In this document: in pieces, positions 55,801 through 64,000 of the stretch
How the letters are laid out: every line of letters begins with the position of its first letter
How positions within the stretch are numbered: the first letter of the stretch is position 1
From: Lepidonotus clava
Taxonomy: Eukaryota > Annelida > Polychaeta > Phyllodocida > Polynoidae
Length of the DNA: 64,000 bases
NCBI GenBank assembly: GCA_936440205.1
Contig: OW387149.1
Coordinates: 8,142,114 to 8,206,113, forward strand
Direction: 5' to 3'
Made by a program: the position numbers and the translations under genes
The notes under the pieces: model-generated
The model's input: the letters and a program-made list of their open reading frames with translations, nothing else
Told to the model about the DNA's origin: nothing
Database searches by the model: none

Positions 55801-58800
55801 AATTACACATTTAATCCAAAAAAGGGATTTCTTTTGGATAATTATTTTCTCACCATTCCCTTCATGAAAAGTAAATAGATGACATTTGTGTGCAGCATTC
55901 ATCTGTTTATGTTTTTGTATGAATCCATTAAAAAGCTCACCATCCCACCCACCCTGATAGCAAATGACCATACTTGGTGGTGCTCTGTCGCCACAACGTT
56001 GACTACAATCACCCTGTTATCACTATCCATACACTGCCCACAATTACAGAGCCTTGACCATTTGAGTGGGCAGCCATTCTCACCGACCTCTGCTCCCAAG
56101 CGGACAATATATTGGAGACTTTTGTTTTTTGATTTTTCATTGGTCTGCATTCCCTCACCATGTTAGTATTTTCTGCTAAGAGTGGGCACCAGCTTTAGAG
56201 GGAAAAGAATATACCTTATAGGCCACTTACTAAAGGAAAAAGGGGGAGGACAGCCTTACATAATATTATATGAATGCCGGCACTCCTTCCATGGCCCTGT
56301 AATTCACATGATAAAAATATACAAATATTAGGGTGCCTTTACCCTAAGAATTGTTAGATTGTTTCTCATCAGTTACAGTATTTTAATGTGTGTGTATGTA
56401 TATGTGTGTATAAATAATCATATGATCATATTATACGTATATATATATATATATCTTTATATAGGCATGCGGGGTGGTGAAGTGGTTGACATGACCACCT
56501 GGTGCTCAGACAGCCCGGGTTCGATCATGCATGGGCTGGGGTGGGCTGGCTGCTGCCCCTCTCTACATGTCTCCCAGTGGCAACAACTGGGTTATCAGAG
56601 GCTCATGGTGCCACAAGCTGTTGTGTGTATGGCCCTGCATATGGAACCAGGCACATTAAAGAATAGCTGCTTTGGTATATGTGTAGGGGTATGGTCTCTA
56701 TCTTCTCATAGATTCGTTCATTCCATAGACACAATCACCAAATGCAGGATTGTCAAAATCTTGTTCTCGCTGTAACATGACCTTAGATGTTGTTACAGCG
56801 TAAAACTCAAATAACCAACCAACCTATTATGTACACATATGTGACCAATCATGGGAAATATTACCTTACTGAGAAATGTGAGAAACAACCCCCTCTTTCC
56901 AAAGGTACAAACCATTTAGAACTAAAAAGTCTTAGAGAATTCTCCTTTGAATTCCCCTGCTCTAAACGCACTGAAATGCCCCTTGGCAGGGAAGCTACAA
57001 GGGGCCATCCATAAATGATGTCACGCATAAAAGGGGTGGATGGGTAGGTTGAATATAGTGTGTCACTCCGTGAAAATAACCCTTATTTTCATGTTTAAAA
57101 CAGGAAATTCAGTGTGACAGGGGGTGGGTAGGTCCTAAAAATACCCTGAAAAAGTGTGACATCAAATGGGTCCCTAAGCATAATTGTATATTCCAATAGA
57201 AATACTAAGTTTAATCCATGTATCCTACTACCTACCCACTCCATATAGGAGGACTTTGAATAATGGCCCTGAGCTTGCAAAGATGATGATCACTGAAAAT
57301 TTGAAATATTTCATTCTTTCCCCACTTCCTGTAGGCGGAAGGCGCGCATGCGCACCACATGCTGCAGCACGCCATCCGGCAGCGGAAGCGCCGCCTGGTG
57401 TCAATGTTAGTAGAGGCCGGAAGTGACGTCACAACCTACGTCCAACTCTCTGAGTACACGAGGGTAAGTGTCGTCATTGCTTCTTAATCTGAGTGTTACA
57501 ATTAAATTTATAGAGATATCAAATAAATAGTCATAAGTCATTATCTCATATTGCACTGTGTAGTGGCTATGCATGTATGACAAAAACTGCAAAAGAAACA
57601 CAAGCTAGTGCCACAAGGAAATAAAGCCCACTGCAAACTTGCTTGTGTTGACTAAGTACCTTCTTCAGTACAATTCAATTTTATTATTATATTTTATCAT
57701 CAAATTATAATTTAGTTTAATACAAACTTCGATTTGTGGAATTGATCCAATAATTATAAGGACTTCAAGATTGTAGAGAACAAATGAGATATATGTTTAA
57801 CAATAGGCTTCAACATTTTGTATGTAAACGTGTCTGAAACAATTACTCTATGTATAAACTACTAGCCAAAGAGTGCAATAATATTATAGGTCTGTTTCGG
57901 GGCTGTCCATATATGACATCATGCTTTTTATTTTAATCATTTTTGATCCCCTTTCCCGCTTGTCATGTTTTGTCAAGCGACCCTCAAACTCCCTCTAGAA
58001 TGCCAAGAGGAACCTGTAACACAGTAGTGTGTTTGGAAAGTTTATGGTAATAGTCAAAGGCATAAAGCCATTTACGGTAATGTGCTCAGTGTATCATGAA
58101 CAATCACAACAATCTGAAGCCTGACACTGGGTTGCGCCTCCCTTATCTATGAGGCCCTATTACTGCAACATAACATGTACATCATGAACTCTTTTTATAA
58201 CCTGAGCTGTACATGAGTTAATAAGACATTGCCATGTGTGTTATCAGCGTGTGCTCCCGACCCCTCCCTGTAACATCCCCTTTTATTAATAAACGATTCT
58301 ACAGAGATCCAGATCATCTCCCTGCCCCAACCTGATAACAACACAACGAGAAGTCTGCTATTGTCTATAACAGCACAAGGGTAGGGACCTACTGTGTGAC
58401 CAGAGTGGGACAACTATAATAGACCTCTTTCTCTGTGTCACCACTGTAGGATCCTTGGCCCCTCGGTTAAAGCCTATTATGCTCCCATAGTATCACGGTG
58501 CTGTGGGACATACCCTCCTCCCCCCCTCGCATTCATAGATATATTATAAAAAGGGATGGATATAACCCCGGGCCCAAAGCAGGTCAGGCCTCTAAATTTT
58601 CTTGCCTAGGAGTAGGAGCCAGACGTGCCCTTATAATAGAAAATAGTTGATTTTAACCCTTTCAGGACGCCTGTATCCCTCAGGCATCACCAGGCCTAGT
58701 CTCCTGTATCTTTCAGGCATCACCAGGCCTAGACGCCAGATGCCTGAGAGATACATAGCAAATATTTCAGAATTGTGGATTTGATTCTCAAAACATATCA

Positions 58801-61800
58801 AAAACATTTATTTTTTGTATTTCAAACAGCTGAAATGGTTGATATTATGCCCCTCTAACTATTGACATTTGAAAATGATTATTTCTATTCATATTTTAGC
58901 TTGTGATTGGTCTAATCTAAATCTTTGTGGTATTAGTGGCGTCTGTTGGGAATATTCATTGAATAAATTGGTGTCCATTTAGCACTCTACTAAAATTTTG
59001 TGGCGCCTTGAAAGGGTTAACTAAAAATCGTAATTTCACTGTTGAAAATCTCGATTTTACCTACAATTTTTCTCAGAATTCTTTTCTTCAAATTAATCAT
59101 TAACTACATAATGAAAAGTACCATATGACCCCCTTTCCTCCCTTGTCATGCCTGGTCATGGAATCATGAACCCCCCCCCCCCCCGTCCCCCCATAGTACA
59201 TGACGTCATTTATGGACGACCACTTTTGAACTCTTTACAAACATGTATGCGGCATTTGAGGCTACTTGTTAAATGGTGACAGAAGAGTACAATAATCAGT
59301 TTAATTGAACCGTCTGGTTAAGTTGCATAATCGACAGAAGTCTGAGCTCAGATTAATGATGTCTATTTCCTGGAACATGCTTCACAGAAATAACCTTAAC
59401 CAGACAATTAGGTTCAATATGTGTGAACTTATTCTGACGTCAATTGCTTTTAAATTGACCATTGACATATATCATGTACACCAAAGAGAGATGATAGCGG
59501 ACACGAAATGAATCTAAATTCAGATTTAGTAGTAACAGGGCCTTTGTCAATGTTTTCCTGGAATAGAACTCACAATATAATTTTGTAGCACGTGTCAGCT
59601 GACGTAGAAATTCATGTAATCAAGATGTCCGTGACTTTATTAAAATCTTGCTCTGCGCCACCTGTACCTGATGAGCCTAAGTGTATAAAGTGCATCAAAC
59701 AAAATAAGTTTGATTTACTTTTCCAATTGAATTTAAATGAAATGAAGTGCTTAGATAAACTAGTAGGGACAATTCTGCTGAGATGGAGACCCTCAAAGTG
59801 TTTTATTTAGTTGTTCTTTGCATGTAATTTCACCTATTTTGTATGTGATTTCAGGTTTACATGGAATTCTATGCAGATTTTGTAAGGAATTTACCTCACG
59901 AATATAGTCATGGATATAAATTGGACAGCCTTTTTCTTTTTTTATAAAAAAAAACAAAATAACATTTGAGACATCTGATGCAACTCCATGAACATTCCTG
60001 GAAGTTATTTGTTCACCAATCCTCATATTAGTAAAAGTTTCCTCATAGTCTTATGAGCTAAACTGTACCATACTTTCTCAAAAGTACCAAAAATAGACAT
60101 TTCTTTCGTGATTGACAATATAATTTTCGTGTAATGACCCAGACCATATGCTTGCTAAGATATTTATGACCTTACTCCAGACATGCCAGGCTCTCATAAA
60201 CTCAATACTTTGACTTGATGGCTCTCTGCAGGGCCCTCTGTACTTTGAGACCCTGAAGTCTGAAGTAGATCCTCAAATTGCCGACATCGTCCTGTCAGCC
60301 AATCCTGATCTCAAGGCGAAAGATGAGGTAGGTCTGCCATCCAACAAGCCTTTCTAAAGCCCCATACCCACAGAGACTATGTATGTATAGATATATAGAG
60401 ACTGAAAAGCTCTTCTATGTGCCTGTGTCATCATTCCCCTGTGGCCCGTTGCACAATAGAATTTCGTTACTAAGATAAAACAACGAAAGCACAACGAACA
60501 TTTGCTTAGTAAGGAAAAGTTTCGTTGTTACGAAAATGCAATATCTCAGGATCTAATGGATGAAATTAAATTCTGTAAATTGTTCTAAACTAGAAAAAAT
60601 TTAGAAAAAATTCAGTCAAAGTTACAGCTCTTTGAGGCTATTCTAAATATAGAAAAAAACTATTGCAAAATCATCGTTGTTAAGATAAAAGTAACAAGGA
60701 ACTCTTTCGTTGTTTACAATATTTTCGTTGTTATGAAACCCATTGTGCAATGGGCCACTGGGCCCATATCTTTGTAACTAATTTGGCTGATCAGGTAAAT
60801 CTTGATCAGTGTCTCACAATTAAAGATTATGTCTATCATGAATAAATTTAACATCTGAGTATCCCTCTTTGATACTATTTTGCAATAATACCATCAATTT
60901 TGGTAAAAATAATTGCTGATCTTGAAGCCCTGATGAAGATTTCCCTGATCAGCCAAATTAATTATGAAGATCAGGGCCCTGTGCCGCGTCGCATAACAGA
61001 AGGAGCGATATCGCTCTTTAAAACAGCGGGGGTTTGGCAAAGTCTCACTGTTATATTCGAATTTCGGCATCAATTTCCACCCATTTCTAATCATTTTTCC
61101 GGGCTAAAAATTTCAGGGATTTTAGATCTAAATGTCTAGTTCCCAGAACCTTTTACAGAATTAAAAATGGTTCAGTAGAACAGCCGCAAATCTACAAGGG
61201 GACCCATCGCAACAGGGACGTCCTTGTTGCGAGAGTGGGGTGGACAACCCTCGCTGTTGCAAAGTCCGTTATGCGACGCGGCACTGTACGGTTGCTTGGA
61301 ACCAAACTGGTCAACCATGACCATGGTTTGATCTTTGGCAATGTATCTTTTGAGTAGCTAGTCAAGCAGAAAAACTATTTAGAAATATGCATAATGATGC
61401 ACATATACTGTGCATAACAGGTTTCCCCGTGACATTTCAGTCTCAATATTATCTATACATGCTGCATGATGTATCCAGCTGTCCGATTTTACTTCCGAAT
61501 TTGAAAATCGTCAGTAGGAGTATGGGATAATCGTAGCCATATCACATATCACTAGAAAGGACCTAAAATTGTCTTTCAGATGGTGGGTAACATGCATGGG
61601 TTTCTGTAATATTTCTCACTTTACAGTGGTCAAAATAGCCTAGTGGAACACATTGATAAGCTTATAATTGTTCTATACATGCCAATTTTCCTGCCGATTA
61701 AAAAATTACAATGGGAATGATGGCTACAAATAGTCATATTTTATTACTAGAAAGGTTTTTCAATTCTCTTTCAAATGGTATAGAATGTAACGTTTCAGAC

Positions 61801-62199
61801 ATTATTCTCAGAGAAATTCAAACAGATACAAAATCGGCATCTCCAAAATCAGCTTGTTGAATACAGGCTTTAATTCTTCCAAAACAAGGATTGCTTATGC
61901 AGATATTTTGTTAAACCCTTGTCAAATCCTAGGATGTGCCTAATGTGGGATGGGCTTATTGCTCTAGTCTATACATGTTGCTCATCTACCTATATTTTCT
62001 GGTTCTCAGAAAGGCCGGCCAGCCCTGGTGTACGTGCTGGACCGTACGGAGGGAGAGAGGACGCTGAGACTCGTGCAAAAACTACTCGACATGGGGGTGG
62101 ACATCGCCCTAAGGGACAACGTGAGCAACTCACTTATAGATGTGACCGTTATTGTGGGAATATGTTTCTGAATAGGTACAGACAGATGTACATGAATAT

Positions 62200-62274
<75 letters not shown>

Positions 62275-62837
62275 CATATATAATATAAAGTTTGTATGTG
62301 TATTTGCATGTGCACTATAATGTGTTAAATATGGGGTGATTTTATTATGATATGATAATTATAGACACACATTTAAAAGAATCATTAACACATATAACTT
62401 ATGTCTACACATATCTTAAAGAAATGCCAGTTACCCAAGAATGTGAGCTGCATGGAAAATAAAATCACCGGTAGATATTATTGGTGGGACATTGGAGTCG
62501 ATAATGTGTGCGTGGCTGATTATGCTGCCCTTGCATGGCTCTCAATCTTGAATGTATCCAAGTTTCTTTGTTACACAAGAGAAAATAACTTTGATAACCA
62601 TGAGAAGAAAAAATAATTTTTTGGGCCGCTGGGTACCAGCCATAGGTTTATGTATCATGCCGGGATCTTTCTCTACTACTTGATTCTGGCTTGCCACACT
62701 GTTAACCTAATGCTGGTATCATACAACCCATAAAGGTACCTTTTCCCCTTATTCCCATTCTGTTGCAGACTGGGTGCACAGCTAGAGATGTTGCCCTGTT
62801 CTACCGAAGGAGGGACATCGTAGGGGCTATAGACAAG
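46832..62837 (+). CDS. ankyrin-repeat protein, partial (continues past window)
   Basis: This is a spliced gene of twelve visible exons, all phase 0: 46832-46861, 48128-48217, 48999-49097, 50925-51023, 52089-52157, 52784-52870, 53584-53667, 55232-55321, 57335-57463, 60232-60327, 62010-62120 and 62769-62837. Together they give 351 residues. Two consecutive exons encode exactly 33 residues each, one ankyrin repeat apiece (GNTALHVTALQDEIGHV then LMACGVDPTLRNK is canonical). Later exons carry looser repeats (LVSMLVEAGSDV, LVQKLLDMGVDIALRDN, TGCTARDVALFYRRRDIV). I do not recognise the family or any extra domain. Ankyrin repeats usually bind other proteins; no specific role is claimed. The gene has no stop within the window. 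Confidence 0.85.
46888..47310. repeat. foldback element in ankyrin intron 1
   Basis: The arms mirror around about 47130: CATCAACACCCCTTA against TAAGGGGTGTAGATG, CATTTCTTAAATCC against GGATTTAAGAAATGG, and GTGACATGCGACATG against TATGTCGTATGTCAC. Each arm is about 130 bases or more and holds many CGACATG-type repeats. Confidence 0.8.
48128..48217 (+). CDS. ankyrin gene exon 2
   Basis: The acceptor is CTGATTCAG and the donor is GTAAGT. The 30 residues (11-40) form an ankyrin-like repeat: TPIGRAIMEGNTSQLREYL, then an acidic turn and VHYKDR, which leads into the GNT start of the next repeat. Confidence 0.85.
48768..48911 (-). mobile_element. family E MITE, shortened copy
   Basis: The block CCAACCACGGATAGC, then ACCTGCAGGTTAGCC, is the reverse complement of the right arm at 15.99-16.07 kb. 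GCAGGTGCTTTA and CCATGGTGGGGAG close the other end. It is an internally deleted copy of about 144 bp. Confidence 0.7.
48999..49097 (+). CDS. ankyrin gene exon 3 (one full repeat)
   Basis: The acceptor is TTCTTACAG and the donor is GTAAGA. It has exactly 33 residues (41-73): GNTYFHLLATTHRRYIFYVL, then VASGLDINAQNR. The final GLDINAQN is a textbook ankyrin turn and the exon borders coincide with the repeat borders. Confidence 0.93.
50142..50275 (+). mobile_element. GGATCCAGGG element, damaged copy
   Basis: GGGGGCGGATCCAGGGTTTT, then a G tract, then TCTGGAATTTTACATTAA, shared with the stretch at about 3995 (TCTAGAATTTTACATTAAAG). The right end is not clear. The copy at 3920-4070 (GGATCCAAAGATTTC) is of the same kind. 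Confidence 0.45.
50330..50460 (+). mobile_element. GCAAGCAAGT element, copy 1 (partial)
   Basis: It shares CAAACAAGTTTGCAGC, CTTTTCATTGTGCCACAAGC and TATAGTGGAATATAACCTT with the copies at 52.2 and 54.5 kb. The left end is unclear. Confidence 0.6.
50469..50834 (+). mobile_element. TTAA-flanked MITE, family A, copy 3
   Basis: The ends AGGAGCCAAAAGCAAT and GCTTTTAGCTCACT are flanked by TTAA. It is more diverged than the other two copies but keeps GTTTGTAAACAAACC at about 50648. The right end is 90 bases from an ankyrin exon. Confidence 0.75.
50925..51023 (+). CDS. ankyrin gene exon 4 (one full repeat)
   Basis: The acceptor is TTTTTTCATAG and the donor is GTATAG. It has exactly 33 residues (74-106): DGNTALHVTALQDEIGHVTD, then LMACGVDPTLRNK. 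This is the best ankyrin match in the gene, with the TALH tetrapeptide and the GVDP turn. Confidence 0.95.
52089..52157 (+). CDS. ankyrin gene exon 5
   Basis: The acceptor is ATATATTAG and the donor is GTCAGC. The 23 residues (107-129) start as a repeat (DGKTAEEITTHNK) and end with an aromatic, basic stretch (YWNDLYGKYK), so the repeat is capped or interrupted here. Confidence 0.85.
52189..52468 (-). mobile_element. GCAAGCAAGT element, copy 2
   Basis: It starts AAAGGCCATATACCACTATG and ends GAATATAGGCTTTAA. Inside are many GCTTGCGG / CCGCAAGC motifs and CCAACATGTTGGTATCAAAA, a block found also at 54.5 kb in the other orientation. Confidence 0.65.
52784..52870 (+). CDS. ankyrin gene exon 6
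   Basis: The acceptor is TTGTTTTCAG and the donor is GTAAGT. The 29 residues (130-158) read GLREAIRAHDFSRVAYLL, the helix pair of an ankyrin unit, followed by a cysteine-containing hydrophobic end (TCWCSVEVVI). Confidence 0.85.
52978..53177 (+). mobile_element. AGGCCCGTAGCC inverted-repeat element
   Basis: AGGCCCGTAGCCAGGGGGGA and TTGGCTACGGACCT are inverted ends of about 200 bp. GGGGGGTTCGTATGAACCCC inside is itself a palindrome. Confidence 0.65.
53290..53483 (+). mobile_element. family B MITE, diverged copy
   Basis: Shared stretches with the other two copies include TTGATCAGGG, ATTATGTCTA, ATTTTGCAATGACATT and CACAAAGATATGGCCC. The left end is decayed. Confidence 0.55.
53584..53667 (+). 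CDS. ankyrin gene exon 7
   Basis: The acceptor is CTGTTTTCAG and the donor is GTAAGT. The 28 residues (159-186), including YAAALTYHDIVSLIDQH, fit a weak ankyrin helix pair. The frame and phase continue those of the neighbours. Confidence 0.83.
53837..54260 (+). mobile_element. possible second piggyBac-like MITE
   Basis: It starts beside TTAA with CCCTTTCCTGAAGCC and ends ATGCCAGGAAAGG. The inner part has repeated ATGCATTNATGCATC motifs at 54163-54255. The right TTAA is not preserved, so the call is weaker. Confidence 0.45.
54449..54706 (+). mobile_element. GCAAGCAAGT element, copy 3
   Basis: It begins AAAGGCAATATTCCACTTTG and ends TATAGTGGATTATAGTCTTT, imperfect inverted ends. It contains CAAACAAGTTTGCGGCC and ACCGCAAGCAA. 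Confidence 0.65.
54924..55053 (+). mobile_element. CAGTGGCGTATCCAG inverted-repeat element
   Basis: The left end CAGTGGCGTATCCAGAGGGA and the right end TCCCTGGATCCGCCAATG mirror. It is a small copy of about 130 bp. Confidence 0.65.
55232..55321 (+). CDS. ankyrin gene exon 8
   Basis: The acceptor is TTTCCCACTAG and the donor is GTAACT. The 30 residues (187-216), AAYGVLECNYKKLRYALTRP then ECDVNFLQR, end in a CDVN turn typical of ankyrin repeats. Confidence 0.85.
56463..56826 (+). repeat. tRNA-derived SINE, second family, copy 2
   Basis: It has the same head, body (ACATGTCTCCCAGTGGCAAC) and AACCAACCAAC tail as 44149-44513 over about 363 bp. The B-box is GGTTCGATCATG at 56518. It sits in an intron of the ankyrin gene. 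Confidence 0.8.
57001..57175 (+). mobile_element. CCATCCATAAATGATGTCAC element
   Basis: CCATCCATAAATGATGTCAC at the left and GTGACATCAAATGGGTCCC at the right mirror. Related ends occur at 57899 (GGGGCTGTCCATATATGACA) and 59198-59222 (ATGACGTCATTTATGGACGA), so two or three members lie close together. Confidence 0.5.
57335..57463 (+). CDS. ankyrin gene exon 9
   Basis: The acceptor is CTTCCTGTAG and the donor is GTAAGT. The 43 residues (217-259) contain HHMLQHAIRQRKRRLVSMLV followed by EAGSDVTTYVQL, a clear ankyrin unit. The exon is GC-rich and stands out from AT-rich introns. Confidence 0.9.
58657..59016 (+). mobile_element. piggyBac-like MITE (TTAA|CCCTTTCA)
   Basis: The left end CCCTTTCAGGACGCC mirrors the right end GGCGCCTTGAAAGGG, and TTAA flanks both sides (58653-58656 and 59017-59020). 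The CCC tip and TTAA site fit piggyBac. It holds a duplicated CAGGCATCACCAGGCCTAG motif near 58680-58732. Confidence 0.82.
60232..60327 (+). CDS. ankyrin gene exon 10
   Basis: The acceptor is GCTCTCTGCAG and the donor is GTAGGT. The 32 residues (260-291) read PQIADIVLSANPDLKAKDE at the end, the second helix and turn of an ankyrin unit. The exon lies 113 bases left of a cluster of three inverted-repeat elements. Confidence 0.88.
60441..60758 (+). mobile_element. family C MITE, copy 2
   Basis: The left end GTGGCCCGTTGCACAATAGA mirrors the right end CCATTGTGCAATGGGCCAC allowing small gaps. The interior shares TCTAATGGATGAAATTAAAT with the copy at 24610. It is the first of three elements in a row. 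Confidence 0.85.
60760..60979 (+). mobile_element. family B MITE, copy 2
   Basis: The left end is GGGCCCATATCTTTGTAACT and the right end GAAGATCAGGGCCC. It is 220 bp, the same orientation and interior as 22507-22729. It is wedged between two other elements with one base on either side. Confidence 0.85.
60981..61284 (+). mobile_element. GTGCCGCGTCGCATAAC MITE, family D
   Basis: The ends GTGCCGCGTCGCATAAC and GTTATGCGACGCGGCAC are perfect 17-bp inverted repeats around 304 bp, with further inner symmetry. The perfect ends suggest it is younger than its neighbours. It is the third element of the 60.4-61.3 kb cluster. Confidence 0.85.
62010..62120 (+). CDS. ankyrin gene exon 11
   Basis: The acceptor is CTGGTTCTCAG and the donor is GTGAGC. 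The 37 residues (292-328) begin KGRPALVYVLD and end LVQKLLDMGVDIALRDN, a full ankyrin repeat with an insertion between its helices. Confidence 0.92.
62196..62276. repeat. (AT)n-(TG)n microsatellite
   Basis: About 20 bases of AT followed by about 56 bases of TG, just right of an ankyrin exon donor. The frame of alternating Cys-Val through it is an artefact. Confidence 0.95.
62769..62837 (+). CDS. ankyrin gene exon 12 (last in window)
   Basis: The acceptor is CTGTTGCAG and the donor is GTATGG. The 23 residues (329-351), TGCTARDVALFYRRRDIVGA, form the start of another ankyrin repeat. The gene must continue right of the window, since no stop is reached. Confidence 0.9.
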
Positions 62838-62867
62838 GTATGGTGTTGAACTTTTATTATCACAAGT

Positions 62868-62985
62868 GGCTTTGCCAGGCTGAAAACGCTGGCAATGGCA
62901 AACTCTTTCAGGATTCCAACCGACAACCTTTGGGTTTGGTAATGGGGGTCCTAACCACTACACCATGAAGCCACAGAGAGGATGA
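62868..62985 (-). repeat. possible tRNA-derived SINE on minus strand
   Basis: Read in reverse, it has TGGCTTCATGGTGTAGTGGT, like the head of a tRNA SINE, and a weak B-box GGTTGGAATCC. The arms do not make a full tRNA. Confidence 0.4.
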
Positions 62986-63549
62986 AAGTGGAACTAGATA
63001 AAGGGGTCATGACCCAATTTGCTGGTTCCCACAAGTCCTTTAATAAGTAGTTTAACAAATCAGCAACCAGATTGATTTTCGCTGATACTTGGCATGACAG
63101 TAAGTTCAGTGTGTAGACTGCTACATTCGAAAGGATATCATTTTAGAAGTAGTAGGGCAATCATTTTTAAAACAAGTTAGTTATCCTAGATTGTTTTCAG
63201 ATAGATAACTCACCTGTGACCTAGAATGATCTAATAACAGATTACTAAAAAGGAAGCAGTTTGAGGTAGGACTATAAATAAAAAAAATAGAAAATTGAAT
63301 TGGAGCCCTTGAAATGGTGGATATTTTCTACCTGTTCTCACTCCAATATATATATTATGTTCTCTCAACTACAAAGAAAATATAAAACAAAATTGATATC
63401 TGCACTCTATCTGCTTAAAAACGAGATCTATATCCCCAAATCTAGATGTCTAATTGAGGAACAACGGAAAATGGCCTTATCTGGCCAAATTGTATCACCC
63501 AGTATAACTAAAATATTTAAAAAAAAAAAAAGACGCAAACTGGGGACGC

Positions 63550-63648
63550 AAAGACCTATATTCCACCTACCGCAGTCGCGCTTGCGGCCGGCGAAAACGC
63601 GTTTGTGGCCGTTTGGCGGCTGCAAGCAAGTGGAATAAAGCAGTCAAA
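63550..63648 (+). mobile_element. GCAAGCAAGT element, short copy
   Basis: It starts CCTATATTCCACCTACCGCA and ends GCAAGCAAGTGGAATAAAG, about 95 bp, a compact and GC-rich form of the same family. The short ORFs across it are not genes. Confidence 0.55.
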
Positions 63649-63921
63649 AATGAGTAGAAACTGTGTTCCCACTCAGCAATTTGACCACAATGTTAAACAT
63701 CACTTGACAAATATCCGTCAATGTTAGATATTGATAGCTGGTGATCTCTTGATCAACCAGAATCTTAGTTGCGTCGCTCAGTGGGTTCCCACACACCTTT
63801 ACGTGTTGTATTTTTCCCAACTCTTGCCTAACAATGTACACAATGTGGGATAGGCTTATTGTAAAATGTACAGACCATCTTCAGGGATGCCAACCAAACA
63901 AAAATCACGATATTTTGTCTT

Positions 63922-64000
63922 TGTTGGGGTAGTTTAACGTTCGGCCAACCCTTATGGGTTCTTTCCAGACTTTTCACGATACATTTAAATACCGACGATC
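63922..64000 (-). repeat. SINE 3' end, cut by window edge
   Basis: TTTGTTGGGGTAGTTTAACG then TTCGGCCAACC is the reverse complement of the SINE tail at 20.7 kb. The rest lies beyond the window. Confidence 0.65.

Noticed and set aside
61919-62320. 133-codon frame ending in Cys-Val repeats
   Set aside because: It overlaps a real ankyrin exon in another frame and runs through the TG microsatellite.
1-64000. Retroviral, LTR, Polinton or LINE coding sequence
   Set aside because: No reverse transcriptase, integrase, capsid or long terminal repeat pattern was recognised on either strand.

Overview
This window is nuclear DNA from a non-vertebrate animal, probably a marine invertebrate. The evidence is long AT-rich introns with GT-AG borders, tRNA-derived SINEs, many short inverted-repeat DNA elements, tandem repeats, and an alpha-catulin gene. 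No operons, bacterial genes or viral genes were seen. The species cannot be named from the sequence alone.

Two protein genes lie on the + strand. The first, about 1.6-37.2 kb, is alpha-catulin (CTNNAL1 family), a vinculin/alpha-catenin relative that links cell signalling to the cytoskeleton. Fourteen exons give 743 codons to a TGA stop. Only the N-terminal exon is missing, and it lies left of the window. All splice junctions are phase 0 except the first, which is phase 1. The longest intron, 6837-20906, is a graveyard of small DNA transposons, a SINE and a 34-bp satellite with a 136-bp higher-order period.

From 37.2 to 46.8 kb there is AT-rich sequence without a recognisable gene. It holds the catulin 3' UTR and downstream spacer, a TTAA-flanked MITE and a SINE. 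The second gene, from about 46.8 kb to beyond 62.8 kb, encodes an ankyrin-repeat protein of unknown function. Twelve in-frame phase-0 exons give 351 residues, and the gene runs off the right edge.

The rest is mobile-element debris. At least eight separate families of short inverted-repeat elements can be defined by matching ends, several in two to four copies. The more notable items are a decayed duplicate of a catulin exon inside the next intron, a pair of inverted repeats bracketing two catulin exons (a circular-RNA-prone layout), three different MITEs packed end to end at 60.4-61.3 kb, a long hairpin at 19.8 kb, and a possible 21-bp in-frame microexon. No wholly new biological system was found.
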